The notes under the pieces: generated by a model
The model's input: only the letters and a program-made list of their open reading frames with translations
Told to the model about the DNA's origin: nothing
The model's database searches: none
Position numbers and translations under genes: made by a program
DNA from: CAZGQY01 sp964528035
GTDB lineage: Bacteria; Pseudomonadota; Gammaproteobacteria; Methylococcales; UBA1147
Reading direction: 5' to 3'
Assembly: GCA_964528035.1 (NCBI GenBank)
Contig: CAZGQY010000081.1
Span: forward strand, 1-17,301
Length of the DNA: 17,301 nucleotides
Shown here: one piece after another, positions 1 through 7,626 of the stretch
How positions within the stretch are numbered: position 1 is the first letter of the stretch
Layout of the letters: each line of letters opens with the position of its first letter

Positions 1-99
1 GGCTACGCAACTGTTGCTACAACGCAGAAGACGGACAATAAGACAAGTCAAGATTTGTATATTATTGAATCCTCGCTCCTTAGAGGCAATCCAAATTAA
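1..99 (+). CDS. C-terminal end of an unidentified protein (partial)
   Basis: Frame 1 is open from the first base to a TAA at 97-99 and encodes 32 residues ending in DLYIIESSLLRGNPN. The residue mix (several Thr, Lys and Asp residues, then a short hydrophobic strand) looks protein-like, and the stop falls 10 bases before the stop of the convergent phosphatidyltransferase gene, as expected for a tail-to-tail gene pair. The family cannot be recognised from so short a piece. An open frame of 32 codons can also arise by chance, so this is a tentative call. Confidence 0.45.
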   Translation, partial: GYATVATTQKTDNKTSQDLYIIESSLLRGNPN

Positions 100-105
100 A
101 TAACA

Positions 106-117
106 TGCGTTAACGCA
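106..117. repeat. Perfect 12-bp palindrome at a convergent gene junction
   Basis: TGCGTTAACGCA is a perfect inverted repeat that overlaps the TAA stop of the phosphatidyltransferase gene. It lies between the ends of two convergent reading frames. There is no T-run beside it, so it is not a convincing intrinsic terminator; it may be chance. Confidence 0.3.
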
Positions 118-682
118 CACGAGCTGAAAAAGATACCATTCTTTGCAAAACAAAGTAATTTGCTCCAAGGGCAATGATAACCAACCAAAGATCCAGGCGT
201 CCGAGCAAAAAAAACACCACCAGATAAATATTGCGTTCAAAATACTCGAAAGGATTACCGGGACACTCCACAGCAAATTTATCGTATAAAGCCCGCGTGT
301 AGGACATTAAACTAATTCCGAGAAAGACCAAAAAACTAAACGGGTAAAGGTAAGTTTGCTCGCGATAAACAAATAAAATGGTTGCGACAATAATAAATTC
401 GCTATAACGATCCACCATTGAATCCAGGAAGCCACCAAAAACGGTGACCTGATTGGTTGATCTTGCAAGTGCTCCATCAACAATGTCACAACCTCGTCCA
501 ATTGTCATAAGAACAAAAGTTATGATGTAATCACCCATATAATAGCTATAGCAGGCCGTGACACTAAAAATGAATCCGCAAACAGTGATATGGTTCGGCG
601 TCACTCCTGTTTGGCGTAGATAATTTAAAAATGGCCAAACAATACTGGCAAATTTTTTTCTTAGTGAATCTTTGTTATACAT
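110..682 (-). CDS. CDP-alcohol phosphatidyltransferase family membrane protein
   Basis: This 190-residue integral membrane enzyme should transfer a phosphoalcohol from a CDP-alcohol (CDP-diacylglycerol or a similar donor) to an acceptor alcohol in phospholipid or polar-lipid synthesis. The family signature is complete: D66-xx-D69-G70-xx-A73-R74-x8-G83-xxx-D87-xxx-D91, the Mg2+ and CDP-binding aspartates. Hydrophobic segments flank it on both sides, giving about five or six membrane helices, and the length is normal for the family. The acceptor cannot be read from the sequence; PgsA-like, inositol-phosphate-type or other specificities are all possible. The start at 682 is the last of three ATGs in a 10-bp tandem repeat; starts at 692 and 702 give only five-residue peptides. 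It diverges from the NamZ-like gene with a gap of about 90 bases. Confidence 0.9.
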   Translation of the reverse strand: MYNKDSLRKKFASIVWPFLNYLRQTGVTPNHITVCGFIFSVTACYSYYMGDYIITFVLMTIGRGCDIVDGALARSTNQVTVFGGFLDSMVDRYSEFIIVATILFVYREQTYLYPFSFLVFLGISLMSYTRALYDKFAVECPGNPFEYFERNIYLVVFFLLGRLDLWLVIIALGANYFVLQRMVSFSARVR

Positions 683-702
683 TGTTATACATTGTTATAC
701 AT
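671..702. repeat. 10-bp tandem repeat (three units) carrying three start codons
   Basis: The unit (a/t)TTGTTATAC occurs three times in a row at 671-680, 681-690 and 691-700, followed by ATT. On the minus strand each unit supplies an ATG (first bases at 702, 692 and 682). Because 10 is not a multiple of three, the ATGs lie in different frames. The first two open the five-codon peptide MYNNV followed by TAA, each overlapping the next ATG; only the ATG at 682 leads into the phosphatidyltransferase. Changes in copy number by slippage would keep the gene in frame but alter the number of decoy starts. Confidence 0.85.
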
Positions 703-775
703 TTTCGATTTTACCCGGATAATAGTTTCTCTATTCGAAACCCACTTTAAAAACGACTTTCGGAAAACACAAGCA

Positions 776-1975
776 ATGAAGTTTGGCATTGACCACCTGT
801 TAGACCATACCGCTCTAATAAATCAACTGCAAGGACGCCGTGTTGCCTTGTTGGGCCACCCTGCATCAATGACCAGTGGATTCCAACACAGCATAGATGC
901 CCTGATAGCGCGTGGCATTAAGCTATCCGCCGCATTTGGTCCACAACATGGAATCCGTGGCGACAAACAGGACAATATGGTGGAAACGAACGACGATTTC
1001 GACCCAATCCACAACATCCCGGTGTTTAGCCTTTACGGCAAAACGCGAAGACCAACAACCTCAATGCTGGAGTCGTTCGACATACTTTTAATAGATCTGC
1101 AAGATGTTGGATGCCGCATATACACATTTATCACCACGCTGTTCTATTTAATCGAAGACTGCGGACTCGCTGGTAAAGCACTCTGGATTCTGGATCGACC
1201 GAATCCGGCAGGCCGAGTAGTCGAAGGATCATTATTAAGCCCTGGATATGAAAGTTTTGTTGGTGCAGCGCCGATTCCAATGCGCCACGGACTCACCCTG
1301 GGAGAGGCTGCAAATTGGTTCCAAGATTATAAAAATGTGGATATAGACCTTAGAATAATCAGAATGGAAGGCTACGACCCATACCAACAACCCGGTTTTG
1401 GCTGGCCGCTTAATGAAAAACCATGGATTAACCCCAGCCCAAATATCGCTACTTTGAACGCTGTACGTGCCTATGCAGGAACTGTATTACTGGAAGGAAC
1501 AACACTCTCCGAAGGAAGAGGAACAACAAGAGCATTAGAAATGGTGGGCGCACCGGATATTAATTTTGATGCGATCATCAAAGATATGCAGAGTCTAGCC
1601 AGCAACCACATTGCAAACTGCCAATTAAGACGCTGCGGCTTTGAACCTACTTTTCACAAGCATAGCGGGAAGTTCTGCGAGGGTTTTCAGTTTCATACTG
1701 ACCATTCCCGCTACGATCCCAGCGAATTTAAACCCTATAGAGTTATTGCCTTATTTCTCAAGTGCCTGCGTATTCATTACCCGGACTATCCAATCTGGCG
1801 GGAATTCGCATACGAATACGTAACCGATCATCTTGCAATCGATGTTATCGATGGTGGAGACTATTTAAGAACCTGGGTCGATGATACCCAAGCTGAATAT
1901 TCAGATCTGGAAGCACACCTGACAGTCAACGAAACCCAGTGGTTAGATGAAATAAAACCATTTTATCTTTACTGA
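776..1975 (+). CDS. namZ: NamZ-like exo-beta-N-acetylmuramidase (DUF1343, GH171)
   Basis: This 399-residue protein belongs to the DUF1343/YbbC family, whose characterised members (NamZ, family GH171) release N-acetylmuramic acid from non-reducing ends of peptidoglycan fragments. Family landmarks are FGPQHGIRG (54-62), an LxDLQDVGCRIYT block (about 105-117), LDRPNPAGR (139-147), MRHGLTLGEAA (169-179) and the LLEGTTLSEGRGTTR segment (238-252). Length is normal. The ATG at 776 is chosen because homology-like sequence begins there; the frame extends back to a TTG at 692, but those 28 residues do not look like a signal peptide and overlap the tandem repeat. No good Shine-Dalgarno is seen for either start. 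The lack of a signal peptide suggests a cytoplasmic recycling role, unlike secreted members. Assignment to the family is firm; the exact substrate is inferred. Confidence 0.88.
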   Translation: MKFGIDHLLDHTALINQLQGRRVALLGHPASMTSGFQHSIDALIARGIKLSAAFGPQHGIRGDKQDNMVETNDDFDPIHNIPVFSLYGKTRRPTTSMLESFDILLIDLQDVGCRIYTFITTLFYLIEDCGLAGKALWILDRPNPAGRVVEGSLLSPGYESFVGAAPIPMRHGLTLGEAANWFQDYKNVDIDLRIIRMEGYDPYQQPGFGWPLNEKPWINPSPNIATLNAVRAYAGTVLLEGTTLSEGRGTTRALEMVGAPDINFDAIIKDMQSLASNHIANCQLRRCGFEPTFHKHSGKFCEGFQFHTDHSRYDPSEFKPYRVIALFLKCLRIHYPDYPIWREFAYEYVTDHLAIDVIDGGDYLRTWVDDTQAEYSDLEAHLTVNETQWLDEIKPFYLY

Positions 1976-2041
1976 ACTCAAATACTAAAAACGTTCCCTG
2001 TTGTAATCGTTAACAATTGCGCAGTGCTCTCTTTTGGATAC

Positions 2042-2200
2042 TCAGGGAGCCGTACTATCGTTGGGCGTCCTGTCCGGAAAAATCCATCCGTGGAATATTT
2101 CCTTCAAGACATCCAGAGGGCTGATTGTTTTCCAGACCACCTCGTCTACTGCCCACTTAAACTGTGGAACAGGCCGAAAGCTTTCTCGTCTAAATTCCAA
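2042..2200 (-). CDS. Possible small ORF or gene remnant, unrecognised
   Basis: On the minus strand a frame runs from a TTG at 2200 to a TGA at 2042-2044 and encodes 52 residues that look protein-like (FRPVPQFKWAVDEVVW near the start, EIFHGWIFPDRTPN near the end). It is preceded by an in-frame TAG and has no evident ribosome binding site. It lies 34 bases downstream of the SmbP-like gene on the same strand. It could be a small gene, the 3' remnant of a lost gene, or chance. No family is recognised. Nothing else is apparent in the 259-base gap between 1975 and 2235. Confidence 0.2.
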   Translation of the reverse strand: MEFRRESFRPVPQFKWAVDEVVWKTISPLDVLKEIFHGWIFPDRTPNDSTAP

Positions 2201-2234
2201 CGACTATGGAAATCAAAAAGAATTTGGATGTAAC

Positions 2235-2621
2235 TTATTTATTCAGGCTGGTAATTCTTGCGTAAGCAGTTTCCAGCATTTTTAAACCTTTTTCCTGGTC
2301 GGCTGCATCAGGTTTAGCCACTTTAATCCCACCAATTCTAACCATGGAATTAGCACTTTCCAAAGTACCCGCCCAACCTTCACTGTTGATTTCTAAAAGC
2401 TGTGCATACGAAGCCTTTGCATGTTTTTTTGCTCCAGCGCCATCACCTGCTTTTGCTGCAGTGATTGCTTCTTCAAGGTGCGCAATACCTGCGTCCAGTA
2501 ATTTTTGGTTATCACCTTGTGTCGGCGTTTTATATTCACCTTCAAGTTCAGCAAAAGCAGGCCCGCCAAAACTAACTAAAGCAATCAAAAGCAGTGCTAC
2601 AAAATAATTCATTTTTAACAT
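2235..2621 (-). CDS. Small secreted helical protein, SmbP-like
   Basis: This 128-residue protein has a clear Sec signal peptide: hydrophobic core at 5-20 and a likely cut after PAFA at residue 24, leaving about 104 residues. The mature part is rich in Ala, Lys and Glu and reads as amphipathic helices. The HLEEAITAAKAGDGAGAKKHAKASY stretch is split here for clarity as HLEEAITAAKAGDG followed by AGAKKHAKASY (48-73). It resembles the helical-hairpin pattern of small metal-binding protein SmbP, but only two histidines (H48, H67) remain, so metal binding is doubtful. The start at 2621 is supported by a strong GAGGAG eight bases upstream; an ATG three codons later would be too far from it. It diverges from glnS across 286 bases. 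Periplasmic location is well supported; function is unknown. Confidence 0.75.
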   Translation of the reverse strand: MLKMNYFVALLLIALVSFGGPAFAELEGEYKTPTQGDNQKLLDAGIAHLEEAITAAKAGDGAGAKKHAKASYAQLLEINSEGWAGTLESANSMVRIGGIKVAKPDAADQEKGLKMLETAYARITSLNK

Positions 2622-2907
2622 TATCTATTCTCCTCATTATAAATCGAAATTTTATTTCCAAGACGAATAATCTTCGCAGAGTGATTCTATTACGGTGCAA
2701 AATTAATCGCAACCATAATAGCCTGTATTCTAAACAACTGAACCTGAACGACAGATAAATTGCGCGCCACAGATTATTCGCCCTTTGGATACATAATGTC
2801 GAGGAAAGAATCTGCCGACAAACAAAACCGCGTCCACATAAGGGCCATGTTAGAATTGTTCGCTTAAATTTATTCATTCGACACAAGCAACCAGGATCTT
2901 AATATTT
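2622..2907. promoter_or_regulatory. Divergent intergenic region, SmbP-like gene / glnS
   Basis: This 286-base region separates the starts of two divergently oriented genes, so promoters for both must lie here or nearby. The SmbP-like gene has the Shine-Dalgarno GAGGAG at about 2630-2635 on the minus strand; glnS has a weak AGGA about 12 bases before its ATG. No convincing -35/-10 pair, T-box or other leader structure was identified by eye. Confidence 0.4.
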
Positions 2908-4590
2908 ATGTCCCCCAGCGAAAATACTCTCGCAACAAATTTTATCCGTCAAACCATTTCCGAAGACCTGGAAAACAATAAAAACAATGGGCGGGTCGCA
3001 ACAAGGTTTCCACCTGAACCAAACGGTTATCTACATATTGGACACGCCAAATCAATTTGTCTTAATTTTGGGATTTCAAAGGATTTCAATGGAACCTGTA
3101 ACCTGAGGTTCGACGATACCAATCCGGAAAAGGAAGATATTGAATATATGCAGGCAATTGAACGCGATGTAGCCTGGCTTGGATTTAAATGGGATGAATT
3201 AAAGCATGCATCTGATTATTTCGATCAACTCTACGACTACGCGGTCTGCCTGATCAAAGCTGGAAAGGCTTATATAGACAGCTTAAACGCCGCACAGATT
3301 CGTGAATACCGTGGTACTCTGACGGTAGCTGGTCGCGAAAGCCCGGACAGAAACCGCAGCATTGAGGAAAATCTCGATTTGTTTCTGCGTATGCGTGCAG
3401 GAGAATTTTCCGATGGCACCTACGTATTGAGGGCAAAAATCGATATGGCATCGCCGAATATCAACCTCCGTGACCCAACTCTTTACAGAATTAGACATAT
3501 TCATCACCCACGCAGCGGTGATAAATGGGCGTTATATCCGATGTACGATTACACACACTGCATCTCGGACGCTATCGAGGGTATCACTCATTCTTTATGC
3601 ACTCTCGAATTTGAAGATCACCGTCCTTTATACGACTGGATCCTGGATCAGCTTGACCTACCCTGCCATCCACAACAAATAGAGTTTGCCCGACTGGCGC
3701 TGGAATATACCGTAGTCAGCAAACGCAAACTAAATCAATTGGTAACAGAAGGTTTTGTATCGGGTTGGGATGATCCACGCATGCCAACTATCGCCGGCCT
3801 CAGACGTGCCGGATTTACGCCGAAGTCTATACGCGATTTCTGTGATCAGATTGGAGTCACCAAAAAAGACGCCCGTATCGAAATGGCAACCCTGGAAAAT
3901 TCGATCCGCAATGACTTGAATGATCATGCTCCGCGTGCAATGGCGGTTTTGCGGCCGCTTCGAATCGTAATAGAAAATTATCCTGACGACAGCATAGAAA
4001 CATTACAGGTCGCCAACCACCCTCAAAACAGCGAACTAGGTTCAAGAGAAGTGCCTTTTTCAAAAGTAATATTGATCGAACAGGATGATTTCGCCGAAGT
4101 TCCACCACCCAAATTTAAACGGCTGACTTTAGACAAAGAAGTGCGTCTTCGTAACGCCTACGTAATTAAATGTCACCAGGCAATCAAAAATGAGCAGGGA
4201 CAGATTACGGAACTACGCTGTACTTACGATGCCGACACCTTGGGCAAAAAACCCGAGGGCCGCAAAATCAAAGGTGTCATCCATTGGGTATCTGAGACTG
4301 AATCACTACCGGCAGAATTGCGCTTGTACGACCGATTATTTCGCGTACCGAATCCGGAATCAGAAACCGATTTTAAAACAGCATTAAACCCTGAGTCTCT
4401 GCAGGTATTGCAAGATTGCCGGGTTGAATCCAGTCTTGCAAGTGCACGACCAGGTGACCGCTATCAATTCGAACGAACCGGTTATTTTTGTCTTGACTCA
4501 ATTGATAGTATTGAAAATAAACCTGTGTTTAATCGAACAGTCACCCTAAGGGATACCAGGGCCAAACTGGAAAAGGACAAAAATCGATAA
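2908..4590 (+). CDS. glnS: Glutaminyl-tRNA synthetase (GlnRS)
   Basis: This class Ic aminoacyl-tRNA synthetase charges tRNA-Gln with glutamine in the cytoplasm. The 560 residues align along nearly their full length with E. coli GlnRS from memory. The N-terminal TNFIRQ leads into the Rossmann catalytic core with PPEPNGYLHIGH (HIGH at 43-46), then LRFDDTNP, the RAKIDMASP and YPMYDYTHCISDA segments, and the KMSKS-equivalent VVSKRKL starting at V269. The C-terminal anticodon-binding beta-barrels carry EVRLRNAYVIK, CTYDADTL, KGVIHWV and the terminal GYFCLDS and PVFNRTV blocks. No truncation or frameshift is seen. A GlnRS of this type, rather than reliance on GatCAB amidation, is typical of gamma- and betaproteobacteria. 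The neighbours are unrelated, and the usual cysS partner seen in many gammaproteobacteria is absent here. Confidence 0.98.
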   Translation: MSPSENTLATNFIRQTISEDLENNKNNGRVATRFPPEPNGYLHIGHAKSICLNFGISKDFNGTCNLRFDDTNPEKEDIEYMQAIERDVAWLGFKWDELKHASDYFDQLYDYAVCLIKAGKAYIDSLNAAQIREYRGTLTVAGRESPDRNRSIEENLDLFLRMRAGEFSDGTYVLRAKIDMASPNINLRDPTLYRIRHIHHPRSGDKWALYPMYDYTHCISDAIEGITHSLCTLEFEDHRPLYDWILDQLDLPCHPQQIEFARLALEYTVVSKRKLNQLVTEGFVSGWDDPRMPTIAGLRRAGFTPKSIRDFCDQIGVTKKDARIEMATLENSIRNDLNDHAPRAMAVLRPLRIVIENYPDDSIETLQVANHPQNSELGSREVPFSKVILIEQDDFAEVPPPKFKRLTLDKEVRLRNAYVIKCHQAIKNEQGQITELRCTYDADTLGKKPEGRKIKGVIHWVSETESLPAELRLYDRLFRVPNPESETDFKTALNPESLQVLQDCRVESSLASARPGDRYQFERTGYFCLDSIDSIENKPVFNRTVTLRDTRAKLEKDKNR

Positions 4591-4656
4591 ATCATATTCA
4601 ATTTACCAACCCCACACCTTTGTGCGTATACACGCTGACAATGAATTTACCGGAGC

Positions 4657-5133
4657 CTACTTAAAGCAACCAACGAACATATTCAACAAAAGAATAACAG
4701 TCCCTAAAACCAATCCACCCACACCAACATAGGTAAATAATTCAGTCAAAAAATGAGCATGAACCTGGTGCCGACCCAAGCCAGGCGCCAAAATAAACAT
4801 CGTGAACCAAGCCACCGGGTAAAAAGCACCCAAGCCAATCAGTAGCGACGAAATGAATTTAAACCGTGCGACCATATTCGATAACATGACCAGTATGATC
4901 AGTCCAATAGAAACAGCCGCAATACCCATCGCATGAAAATGGGCTCGCTGCACATAGCGCCATATTTTATCCTGGCTCTTGGCGTCGTGTACTTGCGGAG
5001 AAGCTGCAATTCCTTCAGAAATATAGGTCTTAAAGCCATCTTCATTTATACCAAATGAAACACCCAGACCCAGACCAAATACCAGTCCCAGCATAGCAAG
5101 TGCTAAACCTGCCTTTACATAAATGAAATTCAT
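4657..5133 (-). CDS. Four-helix membrane protein with clustered histidines, unknown function
   Basis: The 158 residues contain four predicted membrane helices at about 5-28, 66-86, 92-117 and 130-153. Between helix 1 and helix 2 lies a polar loop of about 35 residues ending in RAHFHAMG (H65, H67 at the membrane entrance); between helices 3 and 4 lies GLGRHQVHAHFLTE (H122, H125, H127). Such histidines at helix ends could bind haem or metal, but this is inference and the family is not recognised. The gene converges on glnS with a 66-base gap. A short AAGG lies immediately before the ATG at 5133. It is complete at both ends and probably monocistronic. Confidence 0.75.
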   Translation of the reverse strand: MNFIYVKAGLALAMLGLVFGLGLGVSFGINEDGFKTYISEGIAASPQVHDAKSQDKIWRYVQRAHFHAMGIAAVSIGLIILVMLSNMVARFKFISSLLIGLGAFYPVAWFTMFILAPGLGRHQVHAHFLTELFTYVGVGGLVLGTVILLLNMFVGCFK

Positions 5134-5516
5134 AACCTTATTCTAAAATCAAATTAATTGATTTAAATATCCACGACACAAACTATGTCTTGCTAAGCCA
5201 TTAAACGTCAATAAAAAACTGATTAATTCATTCTGCATGATCAGCACCCAGTGTACAAATCGACGTAATTGTTGACCCAACGCGAAATCACTACCACATG
5301 CTTCCCGAATCTAAATCTCAGTTTAATAGAAATATTACTCTGGAGTAATTCAGTACTTCATTTAAAAAGCTTCTTTATTCTGTTTTAGAAAATCGAAGTT
5401 AATCATACCTACAGTATTTAATAATAAGCTAGCAGACATTATTTTAAAAATAGTTGGCACTCATGTACTTTACATAAAATAACACAGCGTACAGTATTTT
5501 GTGACTATCCTAACCA
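5134..5516. other. AT-rich intergenic region without recognised genes
   Basis: These 383 bases lie between the start of the four-helix membrane protein gene (minus) and the end of the first sulfotransferase gene (minus). They are distinctly AT-rich. They should contain the promoter of the membrane protein gene and any terminator of the sulfotransferase operon, but no clear promoter or T-tailed hairpin is seen. The 10-mer TACAGTATTT is repeated directly at 5410-5419 and 5490-5499. No open frame longer than a few dozen codons looks coding. Confidence 0.5.
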
Positions 5517-6494
5517 TCATTCATAAGACAATTCGCCCATTGTCTGAAGAAATATTGGCGATAACTTCGGATTCAAAGGTACTGGAGAGTACAATTTGCC
5601 AGGCCTTAATACCTTTGCGGCATACTTAAAAACAGCATCGTCCGAACTCAATTCGCAAAAATCAAAAATTGTCTGCAAATTACTGTTAACATTGTTTACC
5701 AGGTTTTCATACCGAACCATCAAGCAATTTTGAGGATAACTCCGTATCACAGACAACCCTTCACGCATAGACAATACCCACTCCAAAGCAGCGCGATCAA
5801 CCGCTGAATATTCTTTGGCCGACTCATCGGATAAATCTCCGGCAAGCTGGTCAACCAGTGTTATCCACTTCCTATCATTGACACCCCACCAGTCACAAGC
5901 CTTATTATTAGAAACAACGCCATTACGGTCTGACCAATTCACAATCGACTGACAGGTCTCCCAGCCATTCCGAACCAAAAATAAAAAACGTGCATCAGGA
6001 AACAAACTAAGCACATACGGCACGCGAAAAATCAATTCCGGATATTTATCAACAAGCCGAGAATTTCCGCTAACCATCAGGTAAATCGAATAAAGGCGAT
6101 GGGCATCACGGATCGCATTCTCTCCAATATCTTCCTCGCTAAATCGATAGAAACACGACTGCTCAGTATAGTTACCGATCAAATCTTCACGCGCATTAAT
6201 TACGTGCCATAACGCTTTCGGTTCATTTAAAAATCCGACATGGCGGTGCATCGAAAGTACGATGCCCAGTATTGTCGTTCCACTTCGACCCGTACCAATA
6301 ATAAAAACTGGTTTGTCGATTTTCTTAGTCACCGGCATCACGGTCAGGGTTCTCAAAAATGAAAGTACCAACGGATTAATCCACCGACCCTGTGTGGTCT
6401 GAGGGCGCCCCTCAAATAATCCGTAGCTAATAAGACGTGACCAAAGTCTTAGTGGATTTGTACGAATATAGTCTCGATCAATTTGAGCGATCAA
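5517..6494 (-). CDS. Sulfotransferase family protein (first of three)
   Basis: The 325-residue protein is a probable PAPS-dependent sulfotransferase transferring sulfate to a glycan hydroxyl. It has the 5'-phosphosulfate loop FIIGTGRSGTT (GTGRSGTT at 67-74), an acceptor-side LNEPKA block (89-94), DKYPE (149-153, position of the usual K/D-x-P motif) and the 3'-phosphate site LVRNGWETCQSIV (173-185; R175, S183). RYENLV follows further on. A 60-residue stretch containing LFEGRPQTTQGRW precedes the loop, which is longer than in the two other sulfotransferases here. The start is a TTG whose last two bases overlap the TGA of the upstream gene (TTGA), implying translational coupling to the second sulfotransferase. 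Substrate is inferred from context to be the locus polysaccharide. Confidence 0.82.
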   Translation of the reverse strand: MIAQIDRDYIRTNPLRLWSRLISYGLFEGRPQTTQGRWINPLVLSFLRTLTVMPVTKKIDKPVFIIGTGRSGTTILGIVLSMHRHVGFLNEPKALWHVINAREDLIGNYTEQSCFYRFSEEDIGENAIRDAHRLYSIYLMVSGNSRLVDKYPELIFRVPYVLSLFPDARFLFLVRNGWETCQSIVNWSDRNGVVSNNKACDWWGVNDRKWITLVDQLAGDLSDESAKEYSAVDRAALEWVLSMREGLSVIRSYPQNCLMVRYENLVNNVNSNLQTIFDFCELSSDDAVFKYAAKVLRPGKLYSPVPLNPKLSPIFLQTMGELSYE

Positions 6495-7516
6495 AATTTA
6501 AACCTGCTAAGGTTCGTCAACGCCTTGAGGTGGATCCATCCCCTCGCTGGATTGGTCAGCGCAATACCAAAAATATGTAATGGAAATAACAATAGAGCCG
6601 GTAAAACCTGTAAAATATTTCTTCTTATCCCGACACGCTTAAATCCGTATCGATTCAACATCGAGGCAGTGATGTGCTCCACCAACATAAGATCACCTTT
6701 TGGCAGGCCAGATCTCCAGGCATCTTTTGTGCGTGAAGAAATACCTCGTTTTTCACTACAATCTCGCTTATGAGAGGAGCCAATTTGTTTGACATTGAGA
6801 AGATCCTGCCGAAAATCCATTCCAATCAACTGACAAATCATGCTTATCACCCTTTCAGGTTTAGCGACCAATTCCTCGAATACGACCGAAATATAGCGTG
6901 GATGCCCTTGCAGTTGACAGTCCAGCCGGATAGCTTTTTTCCATAAGTAGGCCATAGTCCATGGATGATAGTTGAATAATGAGCGAATTACTTCGATCAC
7001 AGGCATACCCTTGTTACCAACCAACGGCTTTCTCCACCGGCGTCGTTGCGAATAGACAACTGCTCTTGGGTCGCGAATCATGTGAACCACAACTGCATTT
7101 TTATATCGCTCCAGCAGTTTCTCGGCATAGTAAATATTTCTTGGTGTCTGATCGGTTACAAACTTGCCGTTACCTCTCTCGACCTGACGTTCCAGAACTC
7201 TCTCATACACGTCTGATGGACACCAAGTATCATCTTTTGACTCGTCGATGATTTGTGTGGCGACATGTTTATCTGCAGTTTGTGGCTCATCGTTCCAGAT
7301 ACCGTGATTAATCCTGGCCACCAAGCTTGCCGCGTACACTATGGCTGTTTCGCGAGTCCATCGTTCAGCAGAATCCATTGGATCATAAAGGTCACCAAAA
7401 AAATGTAATTCGTTCAATGCTACAACTGCAGGGTGCCGCCCAAGTATACGATTCATCATTGTCGTTCCACTGCGGGACGCACCTACAATAAAAATGGGGC
7501 AAAAAGACTGACTCAT
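6491..7516 (-). CDS. Sulfotransferase family protein with C-terminal hydrophobic segment (second of three)
   Basis: This 341-residue protein has the sulfotransferase 5'-phosphosulfate loop FIVGASRSGTT (GASRSGTT at 12-19), LNELHFF (34-40), the TDQTPRN block (121-127) and the 3'-phosphate site HMIRDPRAVVYSQ (145-157; R148, S156). It should use PAPS to sulfate a sugar or glycolipid. Near the C-terminus, at about 301-320, lies a hydrophobic stretch rich in Leu, Pro and Ala (LQVLPALLLFPLHIFGIAL), which could anchor the enzyme to the membrane where lipid-linked glycans are made. The ATG at 7516 places the loop at the very N-terminus as usual; no clear ribosome binding site is seen. It overlaps the next gene by four bases. 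It is clearly different in sequence from its neighbour, so this is not a recent duplication. Confidence 0.83.
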   Translation of the reverse strand: MSQSFCPIFIVGASRSGTTMMNRILGRHPAVVALNELHFFGDLYDPMDSAERWTRETAIVYAASLVARINHGIWNDEPQTADKHVATQIIDESKDDTWCPSDVYERVLERQVERGNGKFVTDQTPRNIYYAEKLLERYKNAVVVHMIRDPRAVVYSQRRRWRKPLVGNKGMPVIEVIRSLFNYHPWTMAYLWKKAIRLDCQLQGHPRYISVVFEELVAKPERVISMICQLIGMDFRQDLLNVKQIGSSHKRDCSEKRGISSRTKDAWRSGLPKGDLMLVEHITASMLNRYGFKRVGIRRNILQVLPALLLFPLHIFGIALTNPARGWIHLKALTNLSRFKF

Positions 7517-7575
7517 AATATTTATCGAATAATAATTATCAAATAACCCAACCCCGCATCGACGGATTCACCTAA

Positions 7576-7591
7576 TACAGTGATACAGTGA
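7576..7591. repeat. Short tandem repeat, 8 bp twice
   Basis: TACAGTGA occurs twice in a row (7576-7583, 7584-7591) in the 110-base gap between the GT4 gene and the second sulfotransferase gene, followed by a partial third TAC. It may be part of the sulfotransferase promoter region, but no function can be shown. Confidence 0.5.
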
Positions 7592-7626
7592 TACTATAAA
7601 TCGACCATCATAGTACACCACATCTA

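Noticed and set aside
1993..2050. Inverted repeat GTTCCCTG / CAGGGAGC as a terminator of the NamZ-like gene
   Set aside because: The arms are 42 bases apart, one pair is G:T, and there is no T-run; an intrinsic terminator is not supported.
2024..2285. Two + strand frames of 69 and 83 codons after the NamZ-like gene
   Set aside because: Their residues do not look like a folded protein, they overlap each other, and the second runs into the antisense of the SmbP-like gene.
2572..2886. 104-codon minus frame upstream of the SmbP-like gene
   Set aside because: It overlaps the SmbP-like start in another frame, is rich in Arg, Cys and Leu as in chance frames, and crosses the region needed for promoters.
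4591..4656. Near-palindrome around GTATAC between glnS and the convergent membrane protein gene
   Set aside because: The arms are short with mismatches and there is no T-run, so no terminator is called.
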